Positions 42,237 to 52,045 of a stretch of DNA of 64,000 nucleotides are shown here, one piece after another. The translations under genes and the position numbers were made by a program. The notes beneath the pieces are model-generated. The model was given only the letters and a program-made list of their open reading frames with translations, did no database searches and had not been told where the DNA came from. The stretch comes from Paenibacillus harenae. GTDB taxonomy: Bacteria > Bacillota > Bacilli > Paenibacillales > Paenibacillaceae. Location of the stretch: positions 558,001 to 622,000 of the forward strand of contig NZ_JAUSST010000002.1 of assembly GCF_030812415.1 (NCBI RefSeq). Direction: 5' to 3'. Position 1 is the first letter of the stretch, and each line of letters opens with the position of its first letter.

Positions 42237-44177
42237 ATGAAGGTATCAAATGTAACGGTGAGAAGACGCTTATTTATCGTGCTGCTGTGCGCCGGGGTCA
42301 TGTTCGTCGCATTATGTGTCCGCCTTGGCTATGTGCAGCTGTGGATGGGCGAGCAGCTAGCCGGCAAAGCGGAAGATTCATGGCGGCGCAATGTCCCTTA
42401 TGCACCTAAGCGGGGCGAGATATGGGACCGAAACGGCGTTCAGCTTGCGTATAATATAAGCTCGCCGACCGTTTTCGCCATTCCTGCTCAAATTAAGGAC
42501 AGGCAAGCGGCCGCCGCGGCTCTTGCGCCTCTTCTGGATATGTCCGAAGAAACGTTATATAACAAAATGAAGCCGGGAACGATGATCGTAAGCTTGAAGC
42601 CGGGCGGCCGCAAAATGACGCTGGAAAAGGCGCAGCAAATACGCGATCTAAGCATTCCCGGCATCGTTGTGGCCGAAGACAATAAACGGTATTACCCTTT
42701 CGGAAGCTTGGCCGCGCATGTGCTCGGTTTTACCGGCATCGACAATCAAGGACTTACCGGTATCGAGTCCAAGTTCAACAAGGAGCTGAGCGGTATCGCG
42801 GGCAATGTATCGTTCCTTGCGGATGCGGCCGGTCGGCAAATGCCTAATTCCTCGGATACGTACATTCCGCCCAAGGACGGGCTGACGCTGCAGTTGACGA
42901 TAGATAAACAGATTCAAGCGGTCATGGAGCGGGAGCTCGATCAAGCGATGACCGGCCTGCAAGCCGACAGCGTCATAGCGATTGCGATGGATCCGAATAA
43001 TGGAGAAATTCTGGGCATGGCCAGCAGACCGACCTATGAGCCGGCTAACTACAAGCAAGTCTCTGCCGAAGTGTATAACCGCAATTTGCCGATCTGGATG
43101 ACGTATGAGCCGGGATCGACGTTTAAGATTATTACGCTTGCGGCAGCGCTGGAAGAGAAGAAGGTCAACCTGACGACCGAGCGTTTCTTCGACCCGGGCG
43201 CGATTGAAGTAGGGGGCGCAAGACTCCGCTGCTGGAAGAAGGGCGGCCATGGCAGCCAGACATTCCTCGAGGTTGTCGAGAACTCCTGCAATCCGGGCTT
43301 CGTCACGTTAGGCAATCGTCTTGGCAAAGAGAAGCTGTTCGAGTATATCCGCAACTTCGGCTTCGGCCAGAAGACGGGCATCGATATCGGCGGCGAGGAG
43401 AACGGCATTCTTTTCAAGCTGAACCAGGTTGGACCTGTCGAGCTTGCGACGACGGCATTCGGGCAAGGGGTATCCGTAACGCCGATTCAACAAATTACGG
43501 CCGTGTCGGCGGCGATTAACGGCGGGACGCTATATAAGCCGCATGTTGCCAAATCATGGATCAATCCAAGCACGGGAGAGACGGTCCAGACCATTGAGCC
43601 CGAACCGGTGCGCCAAGTCATATCCGAAGACACGTCGAGACAGGTAAGGGAAGCGCTGGAGAACGTCGTAGCCAAAGGTACGGGCCGCAACGCATTCATC
43701 GATGGCTATCGCGTCGGCGGCAAGACGGGGACGGCGCAGAAAGTAATTAACGGACGTTATTCGCCGAACGAGCATATCGTATCCTTCGTCGGCTTCGCGC
43801 CGGCGGACGATCCGCAGATCGTGATCTATGTCGCGGTCGACAATCCGCAAGGGATTCAGTTCGGGGGCATCGTGGCGGCACCCATTGTCAGAAACATGAT
43901 GGAGGACGCGCTTACGATTCTCGAAGTCCCTCGCAGAGAGCAGCAGATTGGCAAGACATATAAGCTCGGAGAGACGCCTATCGTCGCCGTGCCGAATCTT
44001 GTTGGCAAGACGGTGTCGGATATTTACGAGGATATGAACATGAATTTCAACCTAACGTCCGCCGGATCGGGCAAAACGGTCATTCGCCAAGCACCGGCGG
44101 CCGGTACGAGAGTAGAGCGTGGATCGACGATCCGAATCTATTTGGGCGACGAGGATGATATAAACCATACGCATTGA
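42237..44177 (+). CDS. spoVD: Sporulation-specific penicillin-binding protein SpoVD
   Basis: This 646-residue class B PBP has a signal anchor (about 12-32), dimerisation domain and transpeptidase motifs: GSTFK (Ser about 293), SCN in VENSCNPGF, and KTG about 496 in GGKTGTAQK. One C-terminal PASTA repeat (VPNLVGKTVSDIYEDMN) follows. It is the second tandem PBP of the cluster, matching SpoVD, which makes spore cortex peptidoglycan with SpoVE. AAGGGGGA precedes the ATG and may be masked by a leader fold. The preceding 120-base gap could also hold its own promoter; I see no clear SigE motif. Confidence 0.92.
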   Translation: MKVSNVTVRRRLFIVLLCAGVMFVALCVRLGYVQLWMGEQLAGKAEDSWRRNVPYAPKRGEIWDRNGVQLAYNISSPTVFAIPAQIKDRQAAAAALAPLLDMSEETLYNKMKPGTMIVSLKPGGRKMTLEKAQQIRDLSIPGIVVAEDNKRYYPFGSLAAHVLGFTGIDNQGLTGIESKFNKELSGIAGNVSFLADAAGRQMPNSSDTYIPPKDGLTLQLTIDKQIQAVMERELDQAMTGLQADSVIAIAMDPNNGEILGMASRPTYEPANYKQVSAEVYNRNLPIWMTYEPGSTFKIITLAAALEEKKVNLTTERFFDPGAIEVGGARLRCWKKGGHGSQTFLEVVENSCNPGFVTLGNRLGKEKLFEYIRNFGFGQKTGIDIGGEENGILFKLNQVGPVELATTAFGQGVSVTPIQQITAVSAAINGGTLYKPHVAKSWINPSTGETVQTIEPEPVRQVISEDTSRQVREALENVVAKGTGRNAFIDGYRVGGKTGTAQKVINGRYSPNEHIVSFVGFAPADDPQIVIYVAVDNPQGIQFGGIVAAPIVRNMMEDALTILEVPRREQQIGKTYKLGETPIVAVPNLVGKTVSDIYEDMNMNFNLTSAGSGKTVIRQAPAAGTRVERGSTIRIYLGDEDDINHTH

Positions 44178-44275
44178 ATATACTATACGGATAGTTGTCG
44201 AGTAATTAACGATTAGGCGTACGCCTGCATATATTGAATCCTGTCGAGCTACATCGAGGGAGGAGACTTTTGCGG

Positions 44276-45763
44276 ATGCGTATAATCGAACTAGCTGAGC
44301 TGCTCATTACCGCAAGGCTTATAGGAGACGGCGAAACGGTGTTAACGGGCATTGCATCGGATTCGCGCAAGGTGGAGAACGGTCAATTGTTCATCTGCTT
44401 ATCCGGGAGCAAGACGGACGGACATCTGCATGCGCCGGAAGCAATACGGCGCGGTGCTTGCGCTATCGTAGCGGAGAGAGTGCTGGATATCGACGTTCCC
44501 CAACTGATCGTGAAGGACAGCAGGCATGCGGCGGCCGTCATTGCCGATCATTATTACGGCTATCCAAGCCGCGATATGAAGCTAATCGGCGTCACCGGCA
44601 CGAACGGCAAGACAACGACAACGTATTTGATTGAACAAATATTGCAGGACCAGCGGCAATCGACCGGTGTCATCGGTACGATCGAATGGCGGTATGCGGG
44701 CAGTGCCTTCGAAGTATCGGGCACGACGCCGCATTCGATAGAACTTCATCGCTATCTTGCGGAAATGCGAGAGGTGGGCACCGCCTATTGCGCCCTGGAA
44801 GTTTCCTCGCATGCCCTTGCGCAAGGCAGGGTGAAGGGCTGCAGGTTTCGAACGGCGGTATTCACGAATTTAACGCAGGATCATCTCGATTACCATCAGA
44901 CGATGGAGAGCTATGCTGCAGCCAAAGGGCTGTTCTTCTCCCGTCTAGGCAATGAATTCGCCGCCGATGAATCGGAGCGCGCCTATGCGGTGCTCAATGC
45001 CGATGATGAGGCTTCAGCGTTTTTTGCAAAGCTGACTTCGGCCGAGGTAGTGACCTACGGCATCGATCGCGAAGCGGATGTGCGCGCGTCGAACGTGCGT
45101 ATAACCGCGAACGGTGCGACCTTTCACGTAACGACTTTCCGAGGCGAGATCGACATCTCGTTGCAGATGGCAGGCCGATTCAACGTCTACAACGCGCTTG
45201 CCGCTATGTCGGCGGCACTCATCGAAGGCATCGAGCTATCGCGGATTAAAGCTAGCCTTGAAGCGATTCCGGGCGTGCCCGGACGAATCGAGTCGGTCAA
45301 TGCGGGCCAAAGCTTCGCCGTCATCGTCGATTACGCCCATACGCCCGACGGACTTGAAAATGTGCTTCTAGCCATTCGCCAGTTTGCGGAGAAGCGCGTA
45401 CTGTGCGTATTCGGCTGCGGCGGCGACAGAGATCGCAAGAAGCGCCCTATTATGGGTGCCATAGCGGCGGCATATTCCGATTATGTGCTCGTGACGTCGG
45501 ATAATCCTCGCACGGAGGATCGTTTTATGATATTAAAGGATATAGAGGTTGGCTTGCAGGAGGCGAAGATTAGCTCGGATAAGTACGAACTGATCGCCGA
45601 TCGCAAAGCCGCCATTCAAAAAGCGGTTGAAATGGCAAGCCCAGGCGATGTAGTATTGATTGCGGGGAAAGGTCATGAAAACTATCAAGAGATCGAAGGC
45701 GTCAAGCATCCATTCGATGATCGCAGTGTTGCGAGAGACGCGATAAGGGGATTATTACATTGA
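44276..45763 (+). CDS. murE: UDP-MurNAc-Ala-Glu:meso-DAP ligase MurE
   Basis: This 495-residue ATP-dependent Mur ligase adds the third residue of the stem peptide. The P-loop GVTGTNGKTTTTY (about 105-117) and the three-domain layout are clear. The DNPR motif (about 408-411, in VTSDNPRTED) is the meso-diaminopimelate specificity signature. A GGGAGGAG ribosome site serves the ATG at 44276 or a TTG at 44270. The upstream gap contains the palindrome AGGCGTACGCCT (44215-44226). Its end overlaps murF by four bases. Confidence 0.95.
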   Translation: MRIIELAELLITARLIGDGETVLTGIASDSRKVENGQLFICLSGSKTDGHLHAPEAIRRGACAIVAERVLDIDVPQLIVKDSRHAAAVIADHYYGYPSRDMKLIGVTGTNGKTTTTYLIEQILQDQRQSTGVIGTIEWRYAGSAFEVSGTTPHSIELHRYLAEMREVGTAYCALEVSSHALAQGRVKGCRFRTAVFTNLTQDHLDYHQTMESYAAAKGLFFSRLGNEFAADESERAYAVLNADDEASAFFAKLTSAEVVTYGIDREADVRASNVRITANGATFHVTTFRGEIDISLQMAGRFNVYNALAAMSAALIEGIELSRIKASLEAIPGVPGRIESVNAGQSFAVIVDYAHTPDGLENVLLAIRQFAEKRVLCVFGCGGDRDRKKRPIMGAIAAAYSDYVLVTSDNPRTEDRFMILKDIEVGLQEAKISSDKYELIADRKAAIQKAVEMASPGDVVLIAGKGHENYQEIEGVKHPFDDRSVARDAIRGLLH

Positions 45764-47175
45764 TTAGAAGAACGATTGAACAGATAGCGCAAATGGCAGG
45801 AGCGAGATATGCCGGAAGCAGCAAGGATATGATGATTCACGGCGTGACGAAGGACTCGCGCCTTCCTTCGGCTGGCAAGCTGTACGTGCCGATTATAGGC
45901 GAGAAGTTCGACGGACACGACTTTGCCGTACAAGCGGTAGAGAACGGCGCCGTCGCCTCGCTCTGGAAGAAAGGGCACGAAGTGCCGGAGGCGCTGGCGA
46001 ATATTCCGCTGCTCGTTGTCGGCGATACGCTGGTCGCGCTTCAGCGTCTTGCCGCCGCTTATCGCAGCGAGTTGCCCGTGCGCGTCGTAGGCATAACCGG
46101 CAGCAACGGCAAGACGACAACGAAGGATATGACCGCTGCTATATTAGGCACGACCTATCATGTCCATAAGACGGAAGGCAACTTGAATAACGAGATCGGC
46201 CTTCCGATGACCGTACTGGAGTTCGAGGAAGAGATCGAGGCTGCGGTGCTGGAGATGGGCATGAGCGGCTTTGGCGAAATCGATCTGCTGACGAAGATCG
46301 CGCAGCCCGATGCGGCGATCATTACGAATGTCGGCGACGCGCATATGCAGCAGCTTGGTTCGAGAGAGGGCATTGCCAAGGCGAAGCTGGAGATTACGGC
46401 CGGTCTTGGCGATACGAGCGTCTTGTTCTTCAACGGCGACGAGCCGCTGCTTAAGGCGGAGCTTGACGACATGACTCTCCCCGAAGGGCTGCTCTGCCGG
46501 ACGTTCGGTCTTGGCAGCCGGAACGAGTGGTCGGCGGCCGATATCGAGCTGGAGCCGGAAGCTTCGACTTTCACGGTCATGTATAATGGCGAGCCAAGCG
46601 AAATGCAGCACATTCGCATTCCCGTTCCGGGCGTGCATAATGTCAGCAATGCGCTTGCTGCAATAGCGGTCGGCCGATTATTCGGCGTTCCGGCTGCGAG
46701 CATCGCGGAAGGGCTTCGCTCGATGAAGCTGACCGGCATGCGCATTCAACCGGTACGAGCGTTCAACGGCGCAATCATGCTCAACGATGCGTACAATGCG
46801 AATCCGACAGCCGCCCGCGCGGCGATCGACTTGATCGCGGAGCTTGACGGCTTCCGCCGAAAATGGGTCGTGCTTGGCGATATGCTTGAGCTGGGCCCGG
46901 ACGAAAACCGGTTCCATTATGACCTTGGCGCGTATATAACACCTGAGAAGGCGGACGCCGTGCTGACGTTCGGCCCGTTGTCGGAGCATACGTCGGCCGG
47001 AGCGAGAACGCAATTCGCGAAGAGTGGCGCGGAAGCGTCGGTCATTCATTTTGAAGAGAAGGAAAAGCTTGCACAGTGGCTTGCGGACGAACTTGCGCCG
47101 GAAGACATCGTGCTCGTCAAAGGCTCGCGCGGCATGCGGATGGAGCAGATTGTCCAAGCTTTAGAAACGAGGTGA
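45760..47175 (+). CDS. murF: UDP-MurNAc-tripeptide:D-Ala-D-Ala ligase MurF
   Basis: This 471-residue Mur ligase joins D-Ala-D-Ala to the tripeptide precursor. The P-loop [14 protein letters not shown] (about 111-124), ILEMGM-like [13 protein letters not shown] and [11 protein letters not shown] are typical of MurF. It starts at a TTG that overlaps the murE stop (TTGA), so translation is coupled. In Bacillus subtilis murF lies elsewhere; its presence between murE and mraY is common in Paenibacillaceae and other Firmicutes. Confidence 0.94.
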   Translation: MIRRTIEQIAQMAGARYAGSSKDMMIHGVTKDSRLPSAGKLYVPIIGEKFDGHDFAVQAVENGAVASLWKKGHEVPEALANIPLLVVGDTLVALQRLAAAYRSELPVRVVGITGSNGKTTTKDMTAAILGTTYHVHKTEGNLNNEIGLPMTVLEFEEEIEAAVLEMGMSGFGEIDLLTKIAQPDAAIITNVGDAHMQQLGSREGIAKAKLEITAGLGDTSVLFFNGDEPLLKAELDDMTLPEGLLCRTFGLGSRNEWSAADIELEPEASTFTVMYNGEPSEMQHIRIPVPGVHNVSNALAAIAVGRLFGVPAASIAEGLRSMKLTGMRIQPVRAFNGAIMLNDAYNANPTAARAAIDLIAELDGFRRKWVVLGDMLELGPDENRFHYDLGAYITPEKADAVLTFGPLSEHTSAGARTQFAKSGAEASVIHFEEKEKLAQWLADELAPEDIVLVKGSRGMRMEQIVQALETR

Positions 47176-47179
47176 GGAA

Positions 47180-48136
47180 ATGGATATGATGGTCATCTTA
47201 TTCTCTATAGGCGCTTCCTTTCTGCTAGCCGTGCTGCTAGGACCATTGTTCATTCCTGTGCTTCGGCGTATGAAGTTCGGCCAGCAAATTCGGACGGACG
47301 GCCCGCAAAGCCATCTGAAGAAGAGCGGCACGCCGACGATGGGCGGCATCATTATAATGGTGGCGCTTATGATCGCTTTCCTTAAGTTCTCGGACAAGAC
47401 GAATGAGTTTTGGGTGCTGCTCACCGCATCGCTCGGTTTCGGTCTGGTCGGTTTCCTTGATGATTATATTAAAATCGTATTCAAACGCTCGCTGGGCCTG
47501 ACGGCCAGGCAGAAGCTGCTCGGTCAGCTGCTGTTCTCGATTATCGTCTGCGCCTTGCTCTACAACATGGGGCATAGCACAGAGGTGTCCATCCCCGGTA
47601 CGGGCTGGGGCGCCGATCTCGGATGGTTCTATTATCCGCTCGTCGTCATTATGATGTTCGCGGGAAGCAATTCGGTGAACTTCACCGATGGACTTGACGG
47701 TTTGCTTGCAGGGACAAGCGCAATCGCGTTCGGCGCTTTCACGATCGTAGCCTTGCAGACGTCGTCGCATGAATCGGCCGTATTCTCTGCTGCAATGGTC
47801 GGCGCGGTGCTAGGTTTCCTCGTCTTCAATAGGCATCCGGCTAAAGTGTTCATGGGCGATATGGGCTCCCTAGGCATCGGCGGCGGTATTGCCGCGGTGG
47901 CGATTCTGACGAAAACGGAGCTGCTTCTCATTGTGATCGGCGGCGTATTCGTTCTCGAGATGTTGTCCGTCATCCTGCAGGTGACATCGTTCAAGCTGCG
48001 CGGCAAGCGCATCTTCAAGATGAGCCCGATCCATCATCACTTCGAGCTGATCGGCTGGTCGGAGTGGAAAGTGGTTACGGTGTTCTGGCTAGTCGGACTC
48101 GTATTTGCCGTACTCGGCTTGCTGTTCGTTATCTAA
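47180..48136 (+). CDS. mraY: Phospho-MurNAc-pentapeptide transferase MraY
   Basis: This 318-residue integral membrane enzyme has about ten helices and makes lipid I from UDP-MurNAc-pentapeptide and undecaprenyl phosphate. The catalytic signatures are GFLDDYIKI (about 91-99), [14 protein letters not shown] and the late [25 protein letters not shown] lies directly before the ATG. A ten-base-pair hairpin lies after its stop. Confidence 0.95.
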   Translation: MDMMVILFSIGASFLLAVLLGPLFIPVLRRMKFGQQIRTDGPQSHLKKSGTPTMGGIIIMVALMIAFLKFSDKTNEFWVLLTASLGFGLVGFLDDYIKIVFKRSLGLTARQKLLGQLLFSIIVCALLYNMGHSTEVSIPGTGWGADLGWFYYPLVVIMMFAGSNSVNFTDGLDGLLAGTSAIAFGAFTIVALQTSSHESAVFSAAMVGAVLGFLVFNRHPAKVFMGDMGSLGIGGGIAAVAILTKTELLLIVIGGVFVLEMLSVILQVTSFKLRGKRIFKMSPIHHHFELIGWSEWKVVTVFWLVGLVFAVLGLLFVI

Positions 48137-48149
48137 ACATAGAAGATTC

Positions 48150-48178
48150 AGCGGCGCCCTGCGTGCTCGGGTGCCGCT
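48150..48178 (+). other. Hairpin between mraY and murD
   Basis: AGCGGCGCCC (48150-48159) pairs with GGGTGCCGCT (48169-48178) through one G-T pair, with a nine-base loop and no T-run. Within a long operon this looks like an mRNA-processing or attenuation hairpin rather than a terminator. Confidence 0.5.
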
Positions 48179-48204
48179 ATGATCCATAGAAGGGACTGTC
48201 TGTT

Positions 48205-49647
48205 ATGAATCATCCGTCAGCTTACCGGGATAAACGCGTCATCGTGCTCGGTTTGGCCAGAAGCGGCGTCAGCGTCGCGAAAGTATTCCATAGCCTCGGT
48301 GCCGAGGTTGTCGTCAACGATATGAAAAAACGCGAATTATGCCCCGAAGCGGATGAACTGACTGCTTTGGGCATTTCTGTGCTATGCGGCTATCATCCGA
48401 GCGATCTCGTAACGGCAGATACGGCGCTGTTAGTTAAAAATCCCGGCATTCCTTACACGGCAGCGCCGGTTCAGCAAGCGATAGAGCATGGCGTTGAGAT
48501 TATTACGGAGGTAGAGGCCGCTTATTGGCTGTCGCCTGCACCGATCATCGGCATCACTGGCAGCAACGGCAAGACGACGACGACGACCTGGCTTGGCGAG
48601 CTGCTGACAGCAGCAGGTTTGAAACCTATCATCGCCGGTAATATTGGGCGTCCGCTCTGCGAAGCCGCACTGGAGGCTACGCCGGAAGATTGGCTTGTGG
48701 CGGAGCTTAGCAGCTTCCAGCTCAAAGGCACGAACGCTTTCCGGCCGCGCATTGGACTGCTGCTCAATTTGGCGGAGACGCACTTGGATTATCATGGCGG
48801 AATGGACGATTATGTCGCATCGAAGGCAAAGCTGTTCGTCAATCAGACGGCCGAGGACATTGCCGTTCTTAATTGGGATGATCCTATATGCCGTCGTATC
48901 TCGGAAGGACTTGAAGCAAAGCTGCTGCCGTTCTCGCTATATGAGCGGCTGGAGACAGGCGTATATGTTGAGCCTCCGTTCAGCAGGGAAGATGGAAGTA
49001 CGAATGCCGGTTGCGAGCCGGTTGCGAGACAAATCGTTTATCGCTCGGCGGCTTCCGAGGAGGCTAAGGTCGTCGTTCCCGTCGACGAACTTGGCATTCC
49101 GGGCCGCCACAACGTCGCTAACGCGCTCGCGGCCGTTGCGGCAAGTATTGCGGCAGGCGCCGCGATCGAACGGCTTGTAGAGCCGCTACGGCAGTTTAAA
49201 GCGGTTGAGCATCGGCTGGAGTACGTACGCGAAGCTGGAGGCGTCAAATACTATAATGACTCGAAGGCAACCAATCCTGCTTCGACGATGATGGCGATCG
49301 GCTCGCTGCCGGGCAAGATCGTATTGATCGCGGGCGGTTTGGACCGCGGTTCCGACTATATGGAACTGCTTCCAATCTTCCGCGATCGGCTGAAAGGGCT
49401 CGTCGCCCTTGGCGAAACGCGAGGCAAGCTTGCGCGCGTCGCCGAGCTGGCAGGTTTAGGCAGCGTCGAAATCGCCGAACCTGTGGAGGACGCCGAGCGT
49501 ACGCTGCGACAAGCGGTTAAGCAGGCGGCGGCTCTCGCGGGGCCGGGCGACATCGTGCTGTTGTCTCCGGCCTGCGCGAGCTGGGATATGTTTGCCTCAT
49601 ACGAGCAGAGAGGGCGCATTTTTAAAGAATCGGCGCATACCTTGTAA
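48205..49647 (+). CDS. murD: UDP-MurNAc-L-Ala:D-Glu ligase MurD
   Basis: This 480-residue enzyme adds D-glutamate to UDP-MurNAc-L-alanine. It has the N-terminal VLGLARSGVSVAK nucleotide-binding motif, the P-loop [14 protein letters not shown] (about 116-129), ELSSFQL, NLAETHLDYHG and the C-terminal NDSKATNPASTM. The GAAGGGAC ribosome site precedes the ATG. It sits in the usual mraY-murD-spoVE order. Confidence 0.95.
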   Translation: MNHPSAYRDKRVIVLGLARSGVSVAKVFHSLGAEVVVNDMKKRELCPEADELTALGISVLCGYHPSDLVTADTALLVKNPGIPYTAAPVQQAIEHGVEIITEVEAAYWLSPAPIIGITGSNGKTTTTTWLGELLTAAGLKPIIAGNIGRPLCEAALEATPEDWLVAELSSFQLKGTNAFRPRIGLLLNLAETHLDYHGGMDDYVASKAKLFVNQTAEDIAVLNWDDPICRRISEGLEAKLLPFSLYERLETGVYVEPPFSREDGSTNAGCEPVARQIVYRSAASEEAKVVVPVDELGIPGRHNVANALAAVAASIAAGAAIERLVEPLRQFKAVEHRLEYVREAGGVKYYNDSKATNPASTMMAIGSLPGKIVLIAGGLDRGSDYMELLPIFRDRLKGLVALGETRGKLARVAELAGLGSVEIAEPVEDAERTLRQAVKQAAALAGPGDIVLLSPACASWDMFASYEQRGRIFKESAHTL

Positions 49648-49693
49648 GTAGGGGGCATGTCCCTACTTTCCCATGCTAAGAGGTGTGTTCGCT

Positions 49694-50791
49694 ATGGTTA
49701 AAGCGCGTTCTGCCCCGGATATTTGGCTGCTAGCAGCAATTGGGCTTATTCTGGCGATCGGGCTTGTTATGGTTTACAGCGCGAGCGCCGTGCTTGCTTT
49801 TCACGAGTACGGCGATCGTTTTTATTTTGTCAAACGTCAGCTATTGTTTGCCGGACTAGGCATAGGTGCGTTACTATTTACTATGAATACTCACTATTCC
49901 GTCTGGAAGAAGTGGGCGCCGGCAGCGATTCTTATTTGCTTCGGGCTGCTCGTCATCGTACTGATTCCCGGCATAGGCGTCGTGCGCGGCGGTGCGCGAA
50001 GCTGGCTCGGCATAAGCTCGTTCGGCATTCAGCCATCCGAGTTCATGAAGTTGGCGATGATCCTGTTTCTAGCCAAATGGCTGTCGGAGAAGCAGCAGAC
50101 GATTACCCAGTTCACGAAAGGACTGCTGCCGCCGCTTGGCCTTGTCGGCCTTGCTTTCGGGCTTATTATGCTGCAGCCCGATCTGGGCTCCGGCACGGTC
50201 ATGCTCGGTGCGTCTATCATTCTTATCTTTACGGCCGGAGCGCGAATGGCGCATCTTGGCGGTCTCGCCATGCTTGGCGTGGTCGGATTCGTCGGTCTGA
50301 TCTTGGCTGCTCCTTACAGGCTGCAGCGGATTACGAGCTTTCTGGATCCGTGGGCCGATCCGCTTGGCGGCGGCTATCAAATCATTCAATCGCTTTATGC
50401 GATCGGGCCGGGCGGCCTGGTCGGGCTTGGCCTTGGCATGAGCCGGCAGAAGTACAGCTATTTGCCGGAGCCGCAGACCGACTTTATATTTTCCATCGTA
50501 GCCGAGGAGCTTGGCTTCATCGGAGGCGCCACTTTAATTTTATTATTCCTTGTGCTTATATGGCGCGGCATGCGCGCGGCGATATCGGCTCCGGATACGT
50601 TCGGAAGCCTGCTCGCCGTCGGCATTACGGGCATCGTAGGCGTTCAGGTGCTGATTAATATCGGCGTCGTTATCGGGATGATGCCCGTCACCGGGATTAC
50701 GCTCCCGCTTATCAGCTACGGGGGATCGTCGTTGACGCTGCTGCTCACCGCGCTTGGCATTTTACTTAATATATCCCGTTATTCGAGGTGA
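49694..50791 (+). CDS. spoVE: SEDS-family peptidoglycan polymerase SpoVE/FtsW
   Basis: This 365-residue protein has ten membrane helices and SEDS motifs, including MVYSASAV near the N-terminus, FGIQPSEFMKLAMI, QPDLGSGTVML, GGGYQIIQSLYAIGPGG and PLISYGGSS. SEDS proteins polymerise lipid II with a partner class B PBP; here SpoVD or PbpB. Length, ATG at 49694 (AAGAGGTG upstream) and place between murD and murG match SpoVE. FtsW activity cannot be excluded. Confidence 0.9.
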   Translation: MVKARSAPDIWLLAAIGLILAIGLVMVYSASAVLAFHEYGDRFYFVKRQLLFAGLGIGALLFTMNTHYSVWKKWAPAAILICFGLLVIVLIPGIGVVRGGARSWLGISSFGIQPSEFMKLAMILFLAKWLSEKQQTITQFTKGLLPPLGLVGLAFGLIMLQPDLGSGTVMLGASIILIFTAGARMAHLGGLAMLGVVGFVGLILAAPYRLQRITSFLDPWADPLGGGYQIIQSLYAIGPGGLVGLGLGMSRQKYSYLPEPQTDFIFSIVAEELGFIGGATLILLFLVLIWRGMRAAISAPDTFGSLLAVGITGIVGVQVLINIGVVIGMMPVTGITLPLISYGGSSLTLLLTALGILLNISRYSR

Positions 50792-50799
50792 AGGTTCAT

Positions 50800-51909
50800 A
50801 TGCGTATCGTATTGACCGGAGGAGGTACCGGCGGCCATATTTACCCGGCTGTCGCGATCGGCAAGCAAATGCAGCAGGACAATCCGGACACGCAGCTGCT
50901 TTATATCGGAACGAACAAAGGAATGGAGAGCCGGATCGTGCCGGAGCAGGGCATTCCTTTTGAAGCGATAGAGATTACGGGCTTTCGCCGCAAGCTGTCG
51001 ATCGACAACGTGAAGACGGTTCTAAGATTTCTCAAGGGGGTCAGGCGATCCAAAGCGCTGCTGCGCAAGTTCAAGCCAGATGTCGTAGTCGGAACGGGCG
51101 GCTATGTGTGCGGCCCCGTTGTGTATGCGGCGGCGAAGCTGGGCATACCGACGCTCATTCATGAGCAGAACGCGATTCCGGGCTTAACGAATCAGTTTCT
51201 GTCGCGTTACGCCAGCACGATAGGCGTCAGCTTCAAGCAATCGGAGAAGCTGTTCCCGAAAGCGAAGAAGACGCTCTATACGGGCAACCCGTGCGCGACG
51301 AACGTGCTGCGGGCGGCGACGGGCAAAGGCTGTGCGTCACTGGGCCTGCCGCCGCGCAGCCGCTTCGTGCTCATCGTTGGCGGCAGCCGCGGGGCTAAAG
51401 CGCTTAACGAGGCGGTGATCGAGATGGCGCCGCTTATGGGGCAGACGACCGACGTTCACTTTGTCTTCGTAACGGGGGACAGTTATTACGCATCGACTTC
51501 AAGTCGCATTGAACAAGTGAGTCCGGACGGTATGAAAAATGTGAAGCTCATTCCATATCTGAACAATATGGCCGAGGTGCTAGTGGATGCGACGCTTGTC
51601 GTAAGCCGCTCAGGCGCTTCTTCGCTTGCGGAGATGACGGCGCTCGGGCTGCCGTCCATCCTCATCCCGTCGCCGAACGTGACCAATAACCATCAAGAAG
51701 CGAACGCGCGCAGTCTTGTTGACGCGGGAGCGGCAGAGATGATCCTGGAGAAGGATTTGACAGGGGAATCCCTGTTGTCGCGCATCCAGAAGCTGTTGAA
51801 CGACGATAAGCTGATGAAACAAATGGCCGAGGCATCGAAGTCTTTTGCTATGCCCGATTCGGCAGCTATCATCGCTTCGGAGCTGAAGCGGCTGCAAACG
51901 AGCAAGTAG
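50800..51909 (+). CDS. murG: Lipid II-forming GlcNAc transferase MurG
   Basis: This 369-residue GT-B glycosyltransferase adds GlcNAc to lipid I on the inner membrane face. The glycine-rich GGGTGGHIYPAVAI (about 9-22), VVGTGGYVCGPVVYAA, HEQNAIPG and the C-domain SRSGASSLAEMTALGLP are all present. The ATG at 50800 follows GAGGTGAAGG, which overlaps the spoVE stop. Length is standard. Confidence 0.95.
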   Translation: MRIVLTGGGTGGHIYPAVAIGKQMQQDNPDTQLLYIGTNKGMESRIVPEQGIPFEAIEITGFRRKLSIDNVKTVLRFLKGVRRSKALLRKFKPDVVVGTGGYVCGPVVYAAAKLGIPTLIHEQNAIPGLTNQFLSRYASTIGVSFKQSEKLFPKAKKTLYTGNPCATNVLRAATGKGCASLGLPPRSRFVLIVGGSRGAKALNEAVIEMAPLMGQTTDVHFVFVTGDSYYASTSSRIEQVSPDGMKNVKLIPYLNNMAEVLVDATLVVSRSGASSLAEMTALGLPSILIPSPNVTNNHQEANARSLVDAGAAEMILEKDLTGESLLSRIQKLLNDDKLMKQMAEASKSFAMPDSAAIIASELKRLQTSK

Positions 51910-52045
51910 GCTGCTGTCACACAAAAGTACGCATAGGCATAATATACTCTATATTCGTGACCATCGCCCAGGCGGCGGATGTCGCAACTACAATCGTGAA
52001 TCAGCGGGTTTAGTCTACGCTTAAACCTTTTAGGAGGGTCTACCA

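Noticed and set aside
51910..52045. Fourth copy of the structured leader, before murB
   Set aside because: TATATTC and GGGTTTAGTCTACGC loosely resemble the motif, but the paired stem GCGRAAC/GTTYRCGC is not formed.
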